Assembly (NCBI GenBank): GCA_951230915.1
Contig: OX579638.1
Span: 9,380,696 to 9,444,695, forward strand
Reading direction: 5' to 3'
Source: Antitrichia curtipendula
Lineage: Eukaryota; Streptophyta; Bryopsida; Hypnales; Leucodontaceae
DNA: 64,000 nucleotides
In this document: positions 1 through 10,755 of the stretch, in pieces
Layout: the number at the start of each line of letters is the position of its first letter
Position numbering within the stretch: position 1 is the first letter of the stretch
The notes under the pieces: generated by a model
Seen by the model: the letters and a program-made list of their open reading frames with translations, nothing else
The model's database searches: none
Told to the model about the DNA's origin: nothing
Made by a program: the position numbers and the translations under genes

Positions 1-1402
1 ATCCGAGTGCATCTTCGATAGCGTGGCACGAACTGCTCAAACTCGTTACCAGTTCTTCTCTCAACAGTAACCGAACCTCCAGATTCTCAACCTACAAAAC
101 CTTCGCTGTGACGGTTCTAAAACTCTCCTCCACCTCATGCGACACTGGGGGTCATCACAATTAGTGCGGCGGGGCATGAACATGAACACTAGAAATCTAT
201 GCTGAGTCGACTACAATGGAAGCTAACAACGCTAAGGGAGCAGCAATCTGCCAAAAATAGCGTAAAATAACGAGATTGGCAGCGTCGCGCCTGGTAGCAT
301 GAATCTCGCCGTGGCACTAGACATCTACAAAGCATTCAAATGCGATTGACAGCAATGTGGTGTTGAATCAAGTCCCGGCCAAAAGATGGTGCTGGAATTA
401 GTGGATTTAATGCTCAGGGACGTGAATGCAGGCATGAAATGCCAAGATTGGATCAGACGCGGGGCTCAATACGACACCGACCAGCAGTGCTCGAGGAGTC
501 TCTTTTGCTCGATGACTATAGAACCCGAGTCAGACTGAAGTGTCGCTCAGCTAGTGCCGTGAAACCCACTGCAAAGGCAACCCGCGCCCCAGTCAGAGCC
601 GTGAGTGCACCGTCGCGATAATGCCGAGAAAAGCTTACACCCAGCTCACAACGAAATCCCTGGCCTGCGCTCGCTCCACACTCAAGCGCTCTGCCTAGAT
701 AGCTAGCTAGCTTGCCTGCGTGCCTGCGTCTCCGTCGTCAAAAGAAAAAACTCTCAAGACTCGAGTCTCTGTCTGCACCCCCACCGTTAGCAAACCACAA
801 GGCTCGTACCTAGAGAGGGGTCCAATCCTAGAGAGACAATACGACGACCAGCACGCTCATTACCAAGGCGCCTGACTGACTCCGACAGACAGTGCGATTC
901 ATTACAAGGCTAGATCCCTTTTAAGCTTTTTTCCTGGAGAAGACGCAGGCTAATGATGCGCGAGGGCGAGCACTCATTACACCTAGAGGGCGCGGGGCGT
1001 AAGGACAGCAGCAACGGGCTGCAAGGGCAAGGGCAAGCTAGCAGCACAGGAGAGCCCAACAAGATGATAATGATGGCCACCCCCCAGCGCAGCAAGCCAA
1101 GTTAAGCTTGCTCGCTCACTCACTCGCTCTGCCCGTCGTCCCTGCGCGATTAGATTACTGCGACCGGACCTCACTGCTGCCTGCGCGAGATGCAACGCCA
1201 CTGACTAGAAATGCTCACAAACTTATGAATCTAGATGGATCCACCATGACGACGATCAATGCAAGTGGCGGGCGGGGGCGTTGTTGTTGGGGTGGAGCTA
1301 GAAAACTGCGTGGGACGGAGCTGGCGACGCGGCCGGGTGCGGCTTATAAGACGCCGACTGCTGAGGACTCCGCGCTTCCGCACCCGGCACCCGCCCTTGC
1401 TG

Positions 1403-1404
<2 letters not shown>

Positions 1405-1437
<33 letters not shown>
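1405..1437. repeat. (TAT)11 trinucleotide microsatellite
   Basis: Eleven uninterrupted TAT units. It produces runs of Ile or Tyr in several frames, which explains the open frames across it; none is a real protein segment. Confidence 0.95.
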
Positions 1438-1770
1438 GATGTTATCCTTCGCCTGTAATTGGGGGGTAAATAAACTAATAATACGATCATCACACGGTGT
1501 AACTTTCTGGGGTGGTTTCATCAGACTTTTCACTCAGTCCGGGCTCCAACAGTCAGTCCGGTCCAACCCAAAACATATTTTTTGTTTTTTTTGTTTTTTT
1601 TTGTTTTTAATGTACTTAATGAGGTTTTTCTTTTGGGTGGAATCTGGAACCGCTTGGTGCTGTGTCTGCACTCCGGGGCCCAGTGAGGGCCGCCTGTCCT
1701 TCTGCTGCCACGTTGGCCTGGTGGCCAGTGGAGGCCTTGTACAAGTGCCGGCAGCCGCTGGGGAGAGGGG

Positions 1771-1778
1771 TGACGTCA
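1771..1778. promoter_or_regulatory. TGACGTCA palindrome (bZIP/TGA-type site)
   Basis: A perfect 8-bp palindrome that matches the core bound by plant TGA/bZIP factors, in the GC-rich island. A single 8-mer is weak evidence; it is listed because of its promoter-like surroundings. Confidence 0.2.
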
Positions 1779-1879
1779 GCACGATATGCCGGGGGCATGG
1801 GGTCCAATGCGGAGCGCCTCTCTTGGATCAAACAGCAAAAGGTCTGTAACTTAACTTTTTTGCCCAAGGCCTTTTTTTG

Positions 1880-2467
1880 AGCTTGCAGGGATTTGCTCTA
1901 AATTGAACAAAAAGACAACATTTTGATAAGTTGTATCAATTTTTTTTTTTTGAATTGAATTGTACAAATTCAAATAAGACATGTTGGAGATCACATTGGA
2001 AAAGAAAACACAACAATATCAGTTATGGATTGAAAGATTATATATTTGATCATGAAGGTGTTAAAACTGCAAAAGTGATTTGAAGTCTTTTAATCTTCAT
2101 TTTCACATGTAGAATCTAAAAAATTGGTCACCAAAAAAATATGAGGATAAAGGGTCTAACATGCACAACTCCAATCAATTTATGGCTTCTCAAAATCTAC
2201 TATACAATTCTTTTAAATGAATTTTTAATGTGATTTTTTCTCCAAGAAAATCATTTCCAAGAATCCTCAACACTAGAGAAAGTCAAGATTGTGATGTACA
2301 AAATCTTGAATAGAAAAATCGTAATTAGATTTTTGATGCTAAAACTAGACTTTAAGAGAATTAAAAAAAATATATTAATTGCTAAAAGTATCAGCTTGGT
2401 TAGGTTTTATTTAACTTCATAATATTGTAGACACTATAATTGGGTGCCTTGGGCATTTAGGAGTTAA
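1880..2467. repeat. AT-rich stretch ending in a solo TTAA-type terminus (family C remnant)
   Basis: Mostly featureless AT-rich DNA. From about 2390 it aligns by eye with 20,790-20,859: both read GGTT-A-TTTTATTTAACTTC, then a GACAC stretch, then GGTGCCTTGG-CATTTAGG and a terminal TTAA (2464-2467 here). This looks like the right end of a TTAA-flanked element. I could not find its left end, so it is truncated or too decayed. Confidence 0.45.
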
Positions 2468-2479
2468 TTACAGAGTTCT

Positions 2480-2960
2480 TTATCATTTGTACAGTATAGA
2501 TTCTGAAGACTTTGCTTTGCAACTATAAGTATTCTATAATTCTAAAGATATTGGTAGGTTCTCGGGTAGGTTTGAACTCAAAAGGATCTTTTATAATTTA
2601 AAAACAACACCCAAAAGAGAAAAAAAAAATCTTCAAAATCACTATGATTAGAACTTAACATTTTGAACTTAAAGGAAAAAAATTATTGTAAAAATCACAA
2701 ATAATCAATCTACAATCAATAATAGATTTAATTTTTGGCTTCAAATTTTATTGAAAAATATTGTTATTAGATTGTTATTGTTATCGAACACAATCTATAG
2801 ATTATATGTAACAATTATTGTTTGAAATTATTAGTTATTATTCTTAGTTGCATCTTATAATACATCTTTACAATTTAAAAAATTTGGACTACTATTTTGA
2901 TCTTAATTCACTAAATGACTAATCGAGCATTCTTGTATCATTTGAAGTTGTGCAAGGTTT
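2480..2960 (+). repeat. Dispersed repeat K, copy 1
   Basis: This aligns by eye with 38,085-38,570 in the same orientation and with about 62,300-62,560 in reverse. Shared landmarks are AATTCTAAAGA, AACTTAACATTTTG, TTATTGTAAAAATCACAA and TTTTTGGCTTCAAATTTTAT. It has no open frame and no recognisable ends, so it is a fragment of an unidentified older repeat. Confidence 0.55.
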
Positions 2961-3227
2961 TTATTTTCTTATAGTTTGTATGAAATTTTGGATTTAGATT
3001 GGTTTCATATTACTCAAATTTATATGCTTGGATCAACCACTATGGGTTGCTTTGGGATCTAAATGGATAAAAAAAATTACATTAAAATTGACCTCTCTTA
3101 AAATTCTGACCCTTATTTAAAAAAAAATTAAATGAACATTCAAGCCAAATATCCAAAAGCATGAGTACTAGAAGAAAAAAAAGAAGAAAGTTGATAGAAG
3201 AACTTTTTAGATTATGAATGGATTCAT

Positions 3228-4153
3228 TTAACCCCTAAAGTCCCAAGGCCATTTTCCATCAAAAACCACTTAAAACTGCCATTTCTAGGGCAAAGAGCCA
3301 AAAAAAAATTAATGTTTTTTTTTTCACATTTAACCATAGGATCTTGTGCTAGACTAGTATAAGAATGTGTAGAAGAAACTTCAGAAATTTTGACCATGTA
3401 GATTGCAAGATATTTGCATTTAAAGTGAAGGAATCTAGTTTTTTTGCACCTTGCTCAGCTACATTTGGGGGCTTTGAACCTTTTTAACTTAAAATTTTGC
3501 TCTAATGATTTTGAATTTCTAATTTCATATGATGAAGAATTGAGTTGAGAATCTAGAAAAAAAATTTAAAAAGAAACACTTAGTTTTCACTCATTAAAAA
3601 ACTGTTAAGTAGAAGTAGATTCAAGATTGAAGGAAAAATTAAATCATTAATAGCTCTAAGATAGAATTGAAATATACTAATCTCAACGGTGAGATTGTTT
3701 TAGCAAGAAATCTTGACTTCATGAAATTTTATTTATTTTTAATTGTTAAAATTGATTTCAGAAATGAATCCTAAAAGTTTTTTTTTCAAAAAGATGCTCT
3801 AATTGCCCGAAAAATAAGATTAACCATAACTTTTGCATAACAAATCCAAATGAAATGAATCAAAGCTTTCCATGTAAATAAAAATAAATTCTATATGAAA
3901 CTAATTTTTAAAATTTAAAATTTAAAGTTCTTTTGAGGATTTTTTTCTGCCCGCCGAACTAAAATTTGGATTTTTTGTGCCATAACTTTTGCTCCCGAGC
4001 ACCGATTGAAATAAAAATTACATTTTCGGAAAGCTAATGTGATTCTCTATCTTTACAAAAATATTCAAAAAATCAAAAAAATTATTGAGACCATAGGAGC
4101 CTGTCCAAAATCCATTTTGTCCCTTGAGGGGACAATGGGACTTTAGGGGTTAA
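3228..4153 (+). mobile_element. TTAA-flanked non-autonomous element, family A copy 1 (best A copy)
   Basis: TTAA (3228-3231) and TTAA (4150-4153) bracket a 918-bp body. The left end reads TTAACCCCTAAAGTCCCA, and the right end is its perfect inverted copy over 18 bp. Just inside the right end, GTCCCTTGAGGGGAC can form a hairpin. The body has no coding capacity. It carries a left module (AAAACTGCC, then AGGATCTTGTG-CTAGACTAG) and, to the right, two copies of a CATAACTTTTG module about 150 bp apart. TTAA duplication with a CCC-type inverted end is the known signature of piggyBac-type elements; PIF/Harbinger (TTA) is the alternative. Related copies lie at 16,946, 26,394 and 54,135. Confidence 0.85.
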
Positions 4154-4399
4154 GAGAACCAATTTTTCAGTGTGCCTAACTAACATGAACATGTTGATTT
4201 CCTATTCATTAAGGTCCATGCTTTTATTTTCTAGCATATATGCCAATGTAATTTTGCCATTGATTTGTAGAACCTGCAAATATCTAGGTGTGAGAAATTT
4301 TGTTTTTCTTATGAAGGCTTAGCATATTCATGTGTATAGGGATCAAATTGACTATTATTATACCATAATATCCAAACAGAAGAATTTAAGAATTGGATA

Positions 4400-4612
4400 G
4401 GGAATTTCATTAAAATGGTAGTCATTCTGCAACTTTTGCACTTTTTACAATTTAGACCGCATGATTTGAAACTATACCAGTCCTAGATGTCTGAAATGTA
4501 TTCCATTTCTAGATGCATAGAATCTATATCAATCCTAGATGGCACTTTTGCGGTTTAGACCGCACGGTTTGAAAATGGCGTATGGAATATTGCCATTTTA
4601 ACAAAATTCCCC
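4400..4612. mobile_element. Short inverted-repeat element F, copy 1
   Basis: The left end GGGAATTTCATTAAAATGG is mirrored at the right by CCATTTTAACAAAATTCCCC. The interior contains CTAGATG motifs and a near-duplicated GTTTAGACCGCA motif. It matches the element at 31,643-31,963, which has the same ends. No clear target duplication is visible, so the superfamily is unknown. Confidence 0.7.
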
Positions 4613-4613
4613 A

Positions 4614-6679
4614 TTTGGGCAATAGATTTATAGAGTTCTTCTTTACTCATTATTCACTTCCTTCTTTCTTTTTCTTTTTTTTTGTCTCAATGTTTCAAAC
4701 AACATAGAATTATGGCTTTTGGCTCAATGTTTCAACAAAGTTTTGACTATTGGTACAATGTTTCATCATGGTTTCCTAGATTTTGCTAATAGATCTTTGC
4801 TCTCATGTCACTATCCTATTCCCTTGTTTATAGTCACATACTATGATTTTTTCACATGTAGTATTCAAATATGATTGTTTACAATCAAGAATGCAATCGC
4901 CAACAAATTTTCTTTTTGTATCAATTTTGAATCTATACAATGATATTTTTGCACAATATTTGTTGTAATGTATTAATCTTTTCACTAGCCAAAAAGGTGT
5001 CTTGGAGCACCAAAGCTTTAACATTGTGGCTTGGTGCTTCATGATATCCTTTTCTAATTGTATTTCATCTTCTCTAATATATTGTACATATGTATGCAAT
5101 TGTATACAATAATCTATTTGCATTTTAACTGCAACTTTGTGTTGATTTCAAATTAATATTTTTGTCCTATATCTTTTCTAGTTGGTTGTATCTTTATCAA
5201 CCAAAGTTGTGTTATTTAGGTTAGAAGTTTAACAATTAAAAATTATGTCTCATCAATCATTGTTATTTTTCAAAAAATTGGATATTGTTTTTGTTTTTTT
5301 GTATTACTTAGCATTATTTGAGTTTTCTTAGTAAAAAATTTGAAGATTTAATTAGGAACTTGAGATTTCATAGATTTAGAATTTTATATATTAAAAGATT
5401 TATAGATACAAGGCTTCACAAATTTAGGAATTTGCTTAGAATTTAAATACATTATAAGTTTAAATTTCTTTATAGAATGAAAAATCTTCATTGGTTTAGA
5501 ATTCTTTAAAATATACAAATTTTTACATGACTATGCAGATGCCTATTGCCACGTGATGGTAAATTTTACATATTTTACATTGTCAAAATTTCAAATGTAC
5601 ATCTCAAGTTCATTTTGTAAATTGTATTTTTTGAAATTATCATTATTACCGTATACATTTGAAAATCTTCTATTATAGTACATTATAATTTTTTCTACAA
5701 AGAGACAGCAAACATTTCTTGGTCATTATCCACATCAGATTTCAAAATATGACATGGCATATGCATAAAAAAAAGTAAGGCTAATGTGGAATTGATTAAC
5801 ACATTTGTGTTATCCATTGTGTGAATCGAGCCAAGTGAAGATTTTTTAATAGTATTGCTTGTTGTCTTTGACATCTAATCTTCTAATAGTGGCTTTCCAA
5901 ATTTCCAAAAATCAACATATTTTTCATATATAAATATCATGCTATTTTCATAATAATTTATATTTTTTATAAAAATTTAGATTTTTGTAATCTCATGTAA
6001 CTAATATGGTTGTTTTTAGCAATTTTGATGTTGGAAAACAAATTCAAAATTTATAGTATTTGAAAATATTCTGATTAAATTGGTTTTTTAAATGAGCATG
6101 AGGTCCTTTTTTACATTTGGGATAGATTAAGATATTAAAAATAATCCATAAGTGGTCTAGAGGACTAACACTATACTCCAAGCTTCTACAAATGCCACAT
6201 ATTCACTAGGCTAACAAAAGTATTGGAATGCCAACTATAAAAGAGTTTCCTTATCAATTTGCAACCTATTCTTTAATCATATTTTTGTAGTGCCTGGTAT
6301 ATTTAAAATCCAAAGCATTGTAGATCCAAGAGATTGATATCTTACCATATTTCAAGTGAACTAATGTATATATTGAAAGTAGTCCTTAAGAAAATTAATG
6401 TCACACTCTAGTAAATAAAAACCGCTTCCAATGTAATGAAAGTTTTTGTTGAAAGTCCATAATTTGGAATTTTTCATGAACTTTTTAGAATGAATGCTAA
6501 TCATTATAATCCATGTGTGAAGTTTTGTTTCATGTTATTTTGATAAATAACATGTTTGCAAATGTTAGAAGCGTTTTTTTATAAAATTATTGTCAAACCA
6601 AACAACTAATAATATATTCTAAAAAAACATTAATTTATTTCCTTACATTGAAAAGATTATTACCTGCTCAAAACATTTG
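4614..6679. other. AT-rich intergenic DNA, no feature seen
   Basis: Long A and T runs with stops in all frames. The only open frame of note (minus strand, 4803-5123) has no recognisable domain and looks like chance. I see no tandem array or inverted repeat. Confidence 0.6.
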
Positions 6680-6980
6680 AAACATACAATTTTGAATAAT
6701 GAGGTAAAATTTATGAAGAGATTTATTTTGTAAGCAATGAAGGTAGAAAAAACATATAAAGTCATCTTTTGCATTCAATTTTGAATAATTTCAAATATGA
6801 AAAAAATAAAGCATAACTATTGTTTACTTAAATATTTTTATCATTAATAATTTTTAATTTTTGTAAAAATTATTAAAAAATTTAGTTTATTACTTCATCT
6901 AATACCACCTTTCATAGTATAATTTTAGAAAAGACAAATATGAAAGTTTATTTGGTTAATTTTTTAATGTATATTTTCAA
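6680..6980 (-). repeat. Degenerate fragment of TTAA element family D
   Basis: The order TTTTGAATAATGAGGTAAAATTTA, GAAGAG, TTTTGTAAGCAATGAAGG and, near the end, AGACAAATATGAAAG follows the interior of the D elements at 7353 and 59,522. Neither terminus is present. Confidence 0.4.
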
Positions 6981-7119
6981 CCCATTTTCCAAAATATTGG
7001 CTAAATTGCACAAGTCCTAGATGTACATGGGATTTTTTAAATGTTGAAAGACAAAACTACACCTTTATAAAAGGCTAGAAGAAACTACTTTATGGAATTT
7101 AGGCTTATTGAACTTGCAA

Positions 7120-7352
7120 TCAGAGTGACAATTTCCACTCTAAACTACTTTTTAAAGTTTAGGCACATTTAACTTGCAATCGGTGAAGAATCATGTTCTA
7201 AAAATTTGGGAGAATATACTTGAATATGTGAACTAAAGTATTACAATTTTGCAACTATTAGAAAATACATATAGATGATGATTTTAGCCTTGCTTTGTGT
7301 ATAAGTATTTCAAAGCAGATTTGGACTTCAAAACACTGCATTATTTAAATGA
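7120..7352 (+). repeat. Dispersed repeat L, copy 1
   Basis: Aligns by eye with about 60,190-60,420 and more weakly with 58,320-58,510. Shared landmarks are AACTTGCAATC/CTTGCAATTGG, then GATGA-GATTTTAGCCTTGCTTTG and a closing GGAC--CAAAA. It ends where the D element inserts at TTAA 7353-7356. Confidence 0.5.
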
Positions 7353-8285
7353 TTAACCCCTAAAGGACCAAACTCTGTTTTTTTGGCAATATAGCAATTC
7401 TAGGCAGCTCATTATAAATAGAAGTTTTATTTTTTTTCTTTGAAATTTTCACACAACACATGTCCAAGGAATAGCTTTAAGGCCCAAATTTTTTCATAAT
7501 TTTTTACTACATGGTTAAAAAGTTATTGTATGATATGTAATTTTTTTAACTACGAGCAACATGGGAAGTTAAAAAAAAATCTTAAAAAATATTTTTTTTA
7601 AGAAATAAAAATTTGAAATTGGTTTCCCAGATTTATATATACGTGGAAAGTTGTGAATAATTTCATTTTGATTAATGAGATGAAAGTTATGAAGAGTTTT
7701 AGTTTGTAGGTAGTTATGGAATCTCTATTCTAAAATCAACTTTAAAGTCCTTTATTTAATCCAGCTTTCAATATATTTGAAAAAAATAAAAATAAAAATA
7801 AGGTGTAGATTGTTTATTACAACATTGCAACCATTAGGATTAACATTTTTCAATTTAATAAATATATTGTTAACAATTTAGTATTTTGAATCATTATCTA
7901 TTTCTTTCTACTTACTATTTTTTTCCTATATGCTATGCAATTTCAAATGGTCTGAAAGTTTTGAAGCATGTAGCCAACTTGCCTTGAAGAATGTATCCAA
8001 AGAAGCACTACCGATATGGATATTTTCCATACAAATGTGACCTTGTGAAGTGTAACTGCCCTATTTTCCGCAAGGCCCCCAAAAGAATTTTTGTCACTTC
8101 AAACTATGATATCTTGCAATCTACACGGTGGAAACTTTTGAATTTTTTTCACGTCTTCTCAAACCATCTTACTACAAGATCCTATGCTTCAAAATGATTT
8201 TTTTCTAAAATTTGGTACTTGTACTAGAAATGGGAGTTTAGGAGCAGTTTTGGTGAAAACATAGTCAAAAAACTTAAGGGGTTCA
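7353..8285 (-). mobile_element. TTAA-flanked non-autonomous element, family D copy 1 (reverse)
   Basis: Starts TTAACCCCTAAAGGACCAAA, the reverse complement of the family D right end seen at 36,664. The other end is decayed to CTTAAGGGGTTCA, so the second TTAA has become TTCA. The 925-bp body matches D copy 35,724-36,667 throughout in reverse. The open frame at 7991-8197 inside it is a by-product of the repeat, since the same stretch is open in reverse at 35,745-36,005 and 36,961-37,185. Confidence 0.8.
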
Positions 8286-8576
8286 ATACTCCAATTCTTA
8301 AGGAGTTTGTATATAAGATACATGCAAACTTAGCCACACAAATTCAAATCAAATGCAATAAACTCATATTACACAACATAGCTTTAGACCTCATTCAACC
8401 ATTGTAAATCAATTATAATTCTTAAAAGTTTGTTTAGCTCAAAATATGTAGATAATAATTTTGAATTTTAAGGTGGGTAATCCAATTATGCCATTTACCC
8501 CAAACTGCCATCATCAGTCTATGCACATCTCCAAAATCTCTACATACCTACATGTAAGAAACAATTTTTTAACATC

Positions 8577-9932
8577 TAAAGTAGAGGTACCTATTTCGGA
8601 CAACCCTCCATGTAATGGCTTTGTAGGGTGATCTATTGTAGACAACAATTAGATGTATTATTCATTGAAAAGATTATTTGTTTGTACCATCTCGTCCACT
8701 CATCTCTCTTCCCTCCTGGATTAGAGAGAAGTTCCAAAGCTAACTATTACAAGTGAGTCTATGAGATTGGAATGGGTCTGAATGAAAAATCTACATTTAT
8801 ATTGAATAAAATACTCATTCATAAGAAAAAAAGTTATTTTTCTTTTGCATCCTTCCTTGTCCTTATCCCCTAAACGTCAGAGGTCCAACCAGGCTTAAAA
8901 ATTGCCTACCTTTGCAAGTCTAAAAAGTCAAAATTAGAGTAAGTTATGAAGATCTCAATTGTACAATATTGTAGTGTGCATGTTGTAGATGGTGTGGACC
9001 AAATTTAGGATCATTTGACCGTATAGATTAAAAGATTATAATGTTTTAGTGTTGAAAAAAGGTGCTGAAATTTTCTTAAAAACACATTTGGAGGTGAAAT
9101 TGGATTTCTAAACCTACTCAAATGAAAAAACTTTAAGGTTCAAAGTGATTCAAAAACAGAATATATACACTTTGGTGGAAAAAAAATAACATTCAAATGA
9201 ATCATTGTGTCCGCAAAACGGATTTGAAATGTCAGAAAATAGTGAAAAAAGTAACAAAAAATCACATCTATGACTGAAACTCCTTCTACTAAAATGCTTC
9301 TCAATCACTCATAACTACTTGGATTGCTATGAAATTTTAACCACACAAACTAGATTAGTATGCTCAACTTTACCAACAAGTATTATTAGATTTGGACATT
9401 GTATGAAGAAGTTATAGGCCGCCAAACTTCATTGCAATCCACCAATGTCTGGATTTTGAACTTTGAATTGCTCCCAATCATTCGAAACAACTCGGATTGA
9501 CATGAAAACTTTACCACAACAATTAGACTTCAGTGGAAACAAAATCCAACAAATTTTATTGAAAAAAAACATTAGATTACAAAGATACAAGCCCCCAAAG
9601 TTGCAGCCATCAAATGCAGTTTGGTGAGCTCAAATTGAACCTATGAACTTCAATTGGCTCCCAAAACTATTATACATCTTGGGTTGATCTGAATTTTTTT
9701 TTTCACACAAACTAGACTAGTATGCAAAACTTCTCCAACAAGTTTTTTTGAATTTGGACATTGGATGCAAAAGTTACAACCCTTTGAATTTGACTTTTAG
9801 GCTGTGAGGACGTTTTTTGTCCCCTGTGACGTTCAGGGGTTATTTGTGCATACATTGAGGTCAATTTCTCAATGAATTTTCCATATCCAATAGGTTGAAA
9901 TGCTTAAGTTATCCATTATAGGTACCTCTGTG
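8577..9932. mobile_element. Possible TA-flanked element (T3) that was itself invaded
   Basis: Left TAAAGTAGAGGTACC and right GGTACCTCTG mirror each other and resemble the AGGTAGAGGCACC ends of the foldback at 37,097. The paralogous segment at about 32,400 lacks this block. Ends are decayed and no clear target duplication survives on the right, so this is tentative. Family B copy 1 occupies most of its interior. Confidence 0.35.
8863..9843 (+). mobile_element. TTAT-flanked element, family B copy 1
   Basis: TTAT (8863-8866) then CCCCTAAACGTCA at left; TGACGTTCAGGGG then TTAT (9840-9843) at right. The termini match inversely apart from two substitutions. The body matches family B copy 26,639-27,619 in reverse. 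It holds about three degenerate direct units of about 180 bp, starting near 9291, 9465 and 9651. No coding capacity. The direct TTAT repeats differ from the TTAA of sister copies. Confidence 0.75.
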
Positions 9933-10089
9933 TGACCAGAAAAAACTTTGACCTATCCTAATATTTGCATATGGTATCCAAATGCCGCGTTCTTTGTTGC
10001 GTCGGAACCTCCTTTCACTTCCCAACAAGAAAATTGATTCAAACTCCCTCCCTTGCAAGATGCTAAATCCGTCCCACAAAGTGAGACCA

Positions 10090-10300
10090 ACAGGGTGAAA
10101 ATGGAGAGTCTTGGGGGATAAAAGTAAAACCCTGCCCCCTGTTTTGGGCCGTGTTTAGTTTATATATTAGATCTCCCTTAGCTAATTCAGTGTCTCTGAT
10201 TGCAAATATGAATTCAGAAATCATGTGTGAAAAGAAAAGAAAAGAAAAAATCGTGGATTTTAAACCTTTGTGGGACGGGTTTGTCGTCCCTCTGAGTGAG
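10090..10300 (-). mobile_element. Decayed hAT-like MITE, family H copy 4
   Basis: The interior (TAGCTAATTC, GATTGCAAATATGAATTC, AATCATGTGTG) matches the family H element at 54,927-55,162 in the same orientation. Neither terminus is clean and I see no target duplication. The open frame 10,151-10,414 lies mostly in this repeat and is not called as a gene. Confidence 0.45.
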
Positions 10301-10732
10301 TACCCAATTGTAAACTTAAGTTCTCGAAAGAATTCGTCGGCCAGTCCGCCTACAATTGCAGTTGCAGTGAGTGCATGTAACTTGCTGCTCCATGCCGGAA
10401 TTAATTCCTTGTAGTGAGTGACAGCAGTCCCTGAGGGTCCCTAAACCGTCCGTCGTCCCTGGTAAAAGATTCCTGCACTCTTTACTTGAAACCGAAGTTA
10501 CCTCACTGGCCTGGCTTCTTGTGGATGTTTTTTATCCCCTCTGAAAACCATAACCAACCTCGCTCATCAAGCTCCCTGCCACTAACGTACAGCGGCAAGG
10601 GGTTCAGCATCATACCCGTACCCGGCTATCAGGCTCGGCAAAAATGAAATTGAAATGAAAAAAATGAAAGCAAAAAAAAGTTGAATTTGGTTTTGGAAAA
10701 GTACTCTTGGAAAGGGAGTCGGAAAAAGAAAA
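10300..10732. other. GC-richer stretch, no gene recognised
   Basis: Moderate GC, ending in AAAATGAAA-type repeats. No long ORF and no homologue elsewhere in the window. Confidence 0.4.
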
Positions 10733-10737
10733 AAACT

Positions 10738-10755
10738 TTTTTTTTTTTTTTTTTT
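10738..10755. repeat. Poly(T) tract
   Basis: A T homopolymer after GAAAAAAAC. It could be the poly(A) tail of a minus-strand retroelement, but no LINE or SINE body is recognisable to its right. Confidence 0.5.

Larger units (their letters stand above)
1..1850. other. GC-richer island, possible 5' region of a neighbouring gene
   Basis: Base composition is clearly richer in G and C than the AT-rich DNA that follows, with many CpG dinucleotides. No reading frame longer than about 200 codons is open, and the longer ones run through the TAT microsatellite or low-complexity stretches, so I call no CDS. A CTTATAAG sequence at 1343-1350 lies just before the microsatellite, and a TGACGTCA palindrome lies at 1771-1778. 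The composition resembles plant promoter and 5' leader DNA, and a gene might begin here and run out of the window. This is inference; transcript data would be needed to call it. Confidence 0.3.
8440..10080. repeat. Segmental paralogue of 32,280-32,770 carrying extra insertions
   Basis: 8490-8575 matches 32,320-32,400 (CATCATC, CACATCTCCAAAATC, GTAAGAAACAATT/GAAAGAAACAATT). 9935-10,020 matches 32,415-32,480 and 32,700-32,745 (ACTTTGACC, CATCCAAATG, GGAACCTCCTTTCACTT/GGAACTTCCTTTCACTT). The roughly 1.35 kb between 8577 and 9932 is missing from the second copy, which marks it as inserted DNA. Confidence 0.55.
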
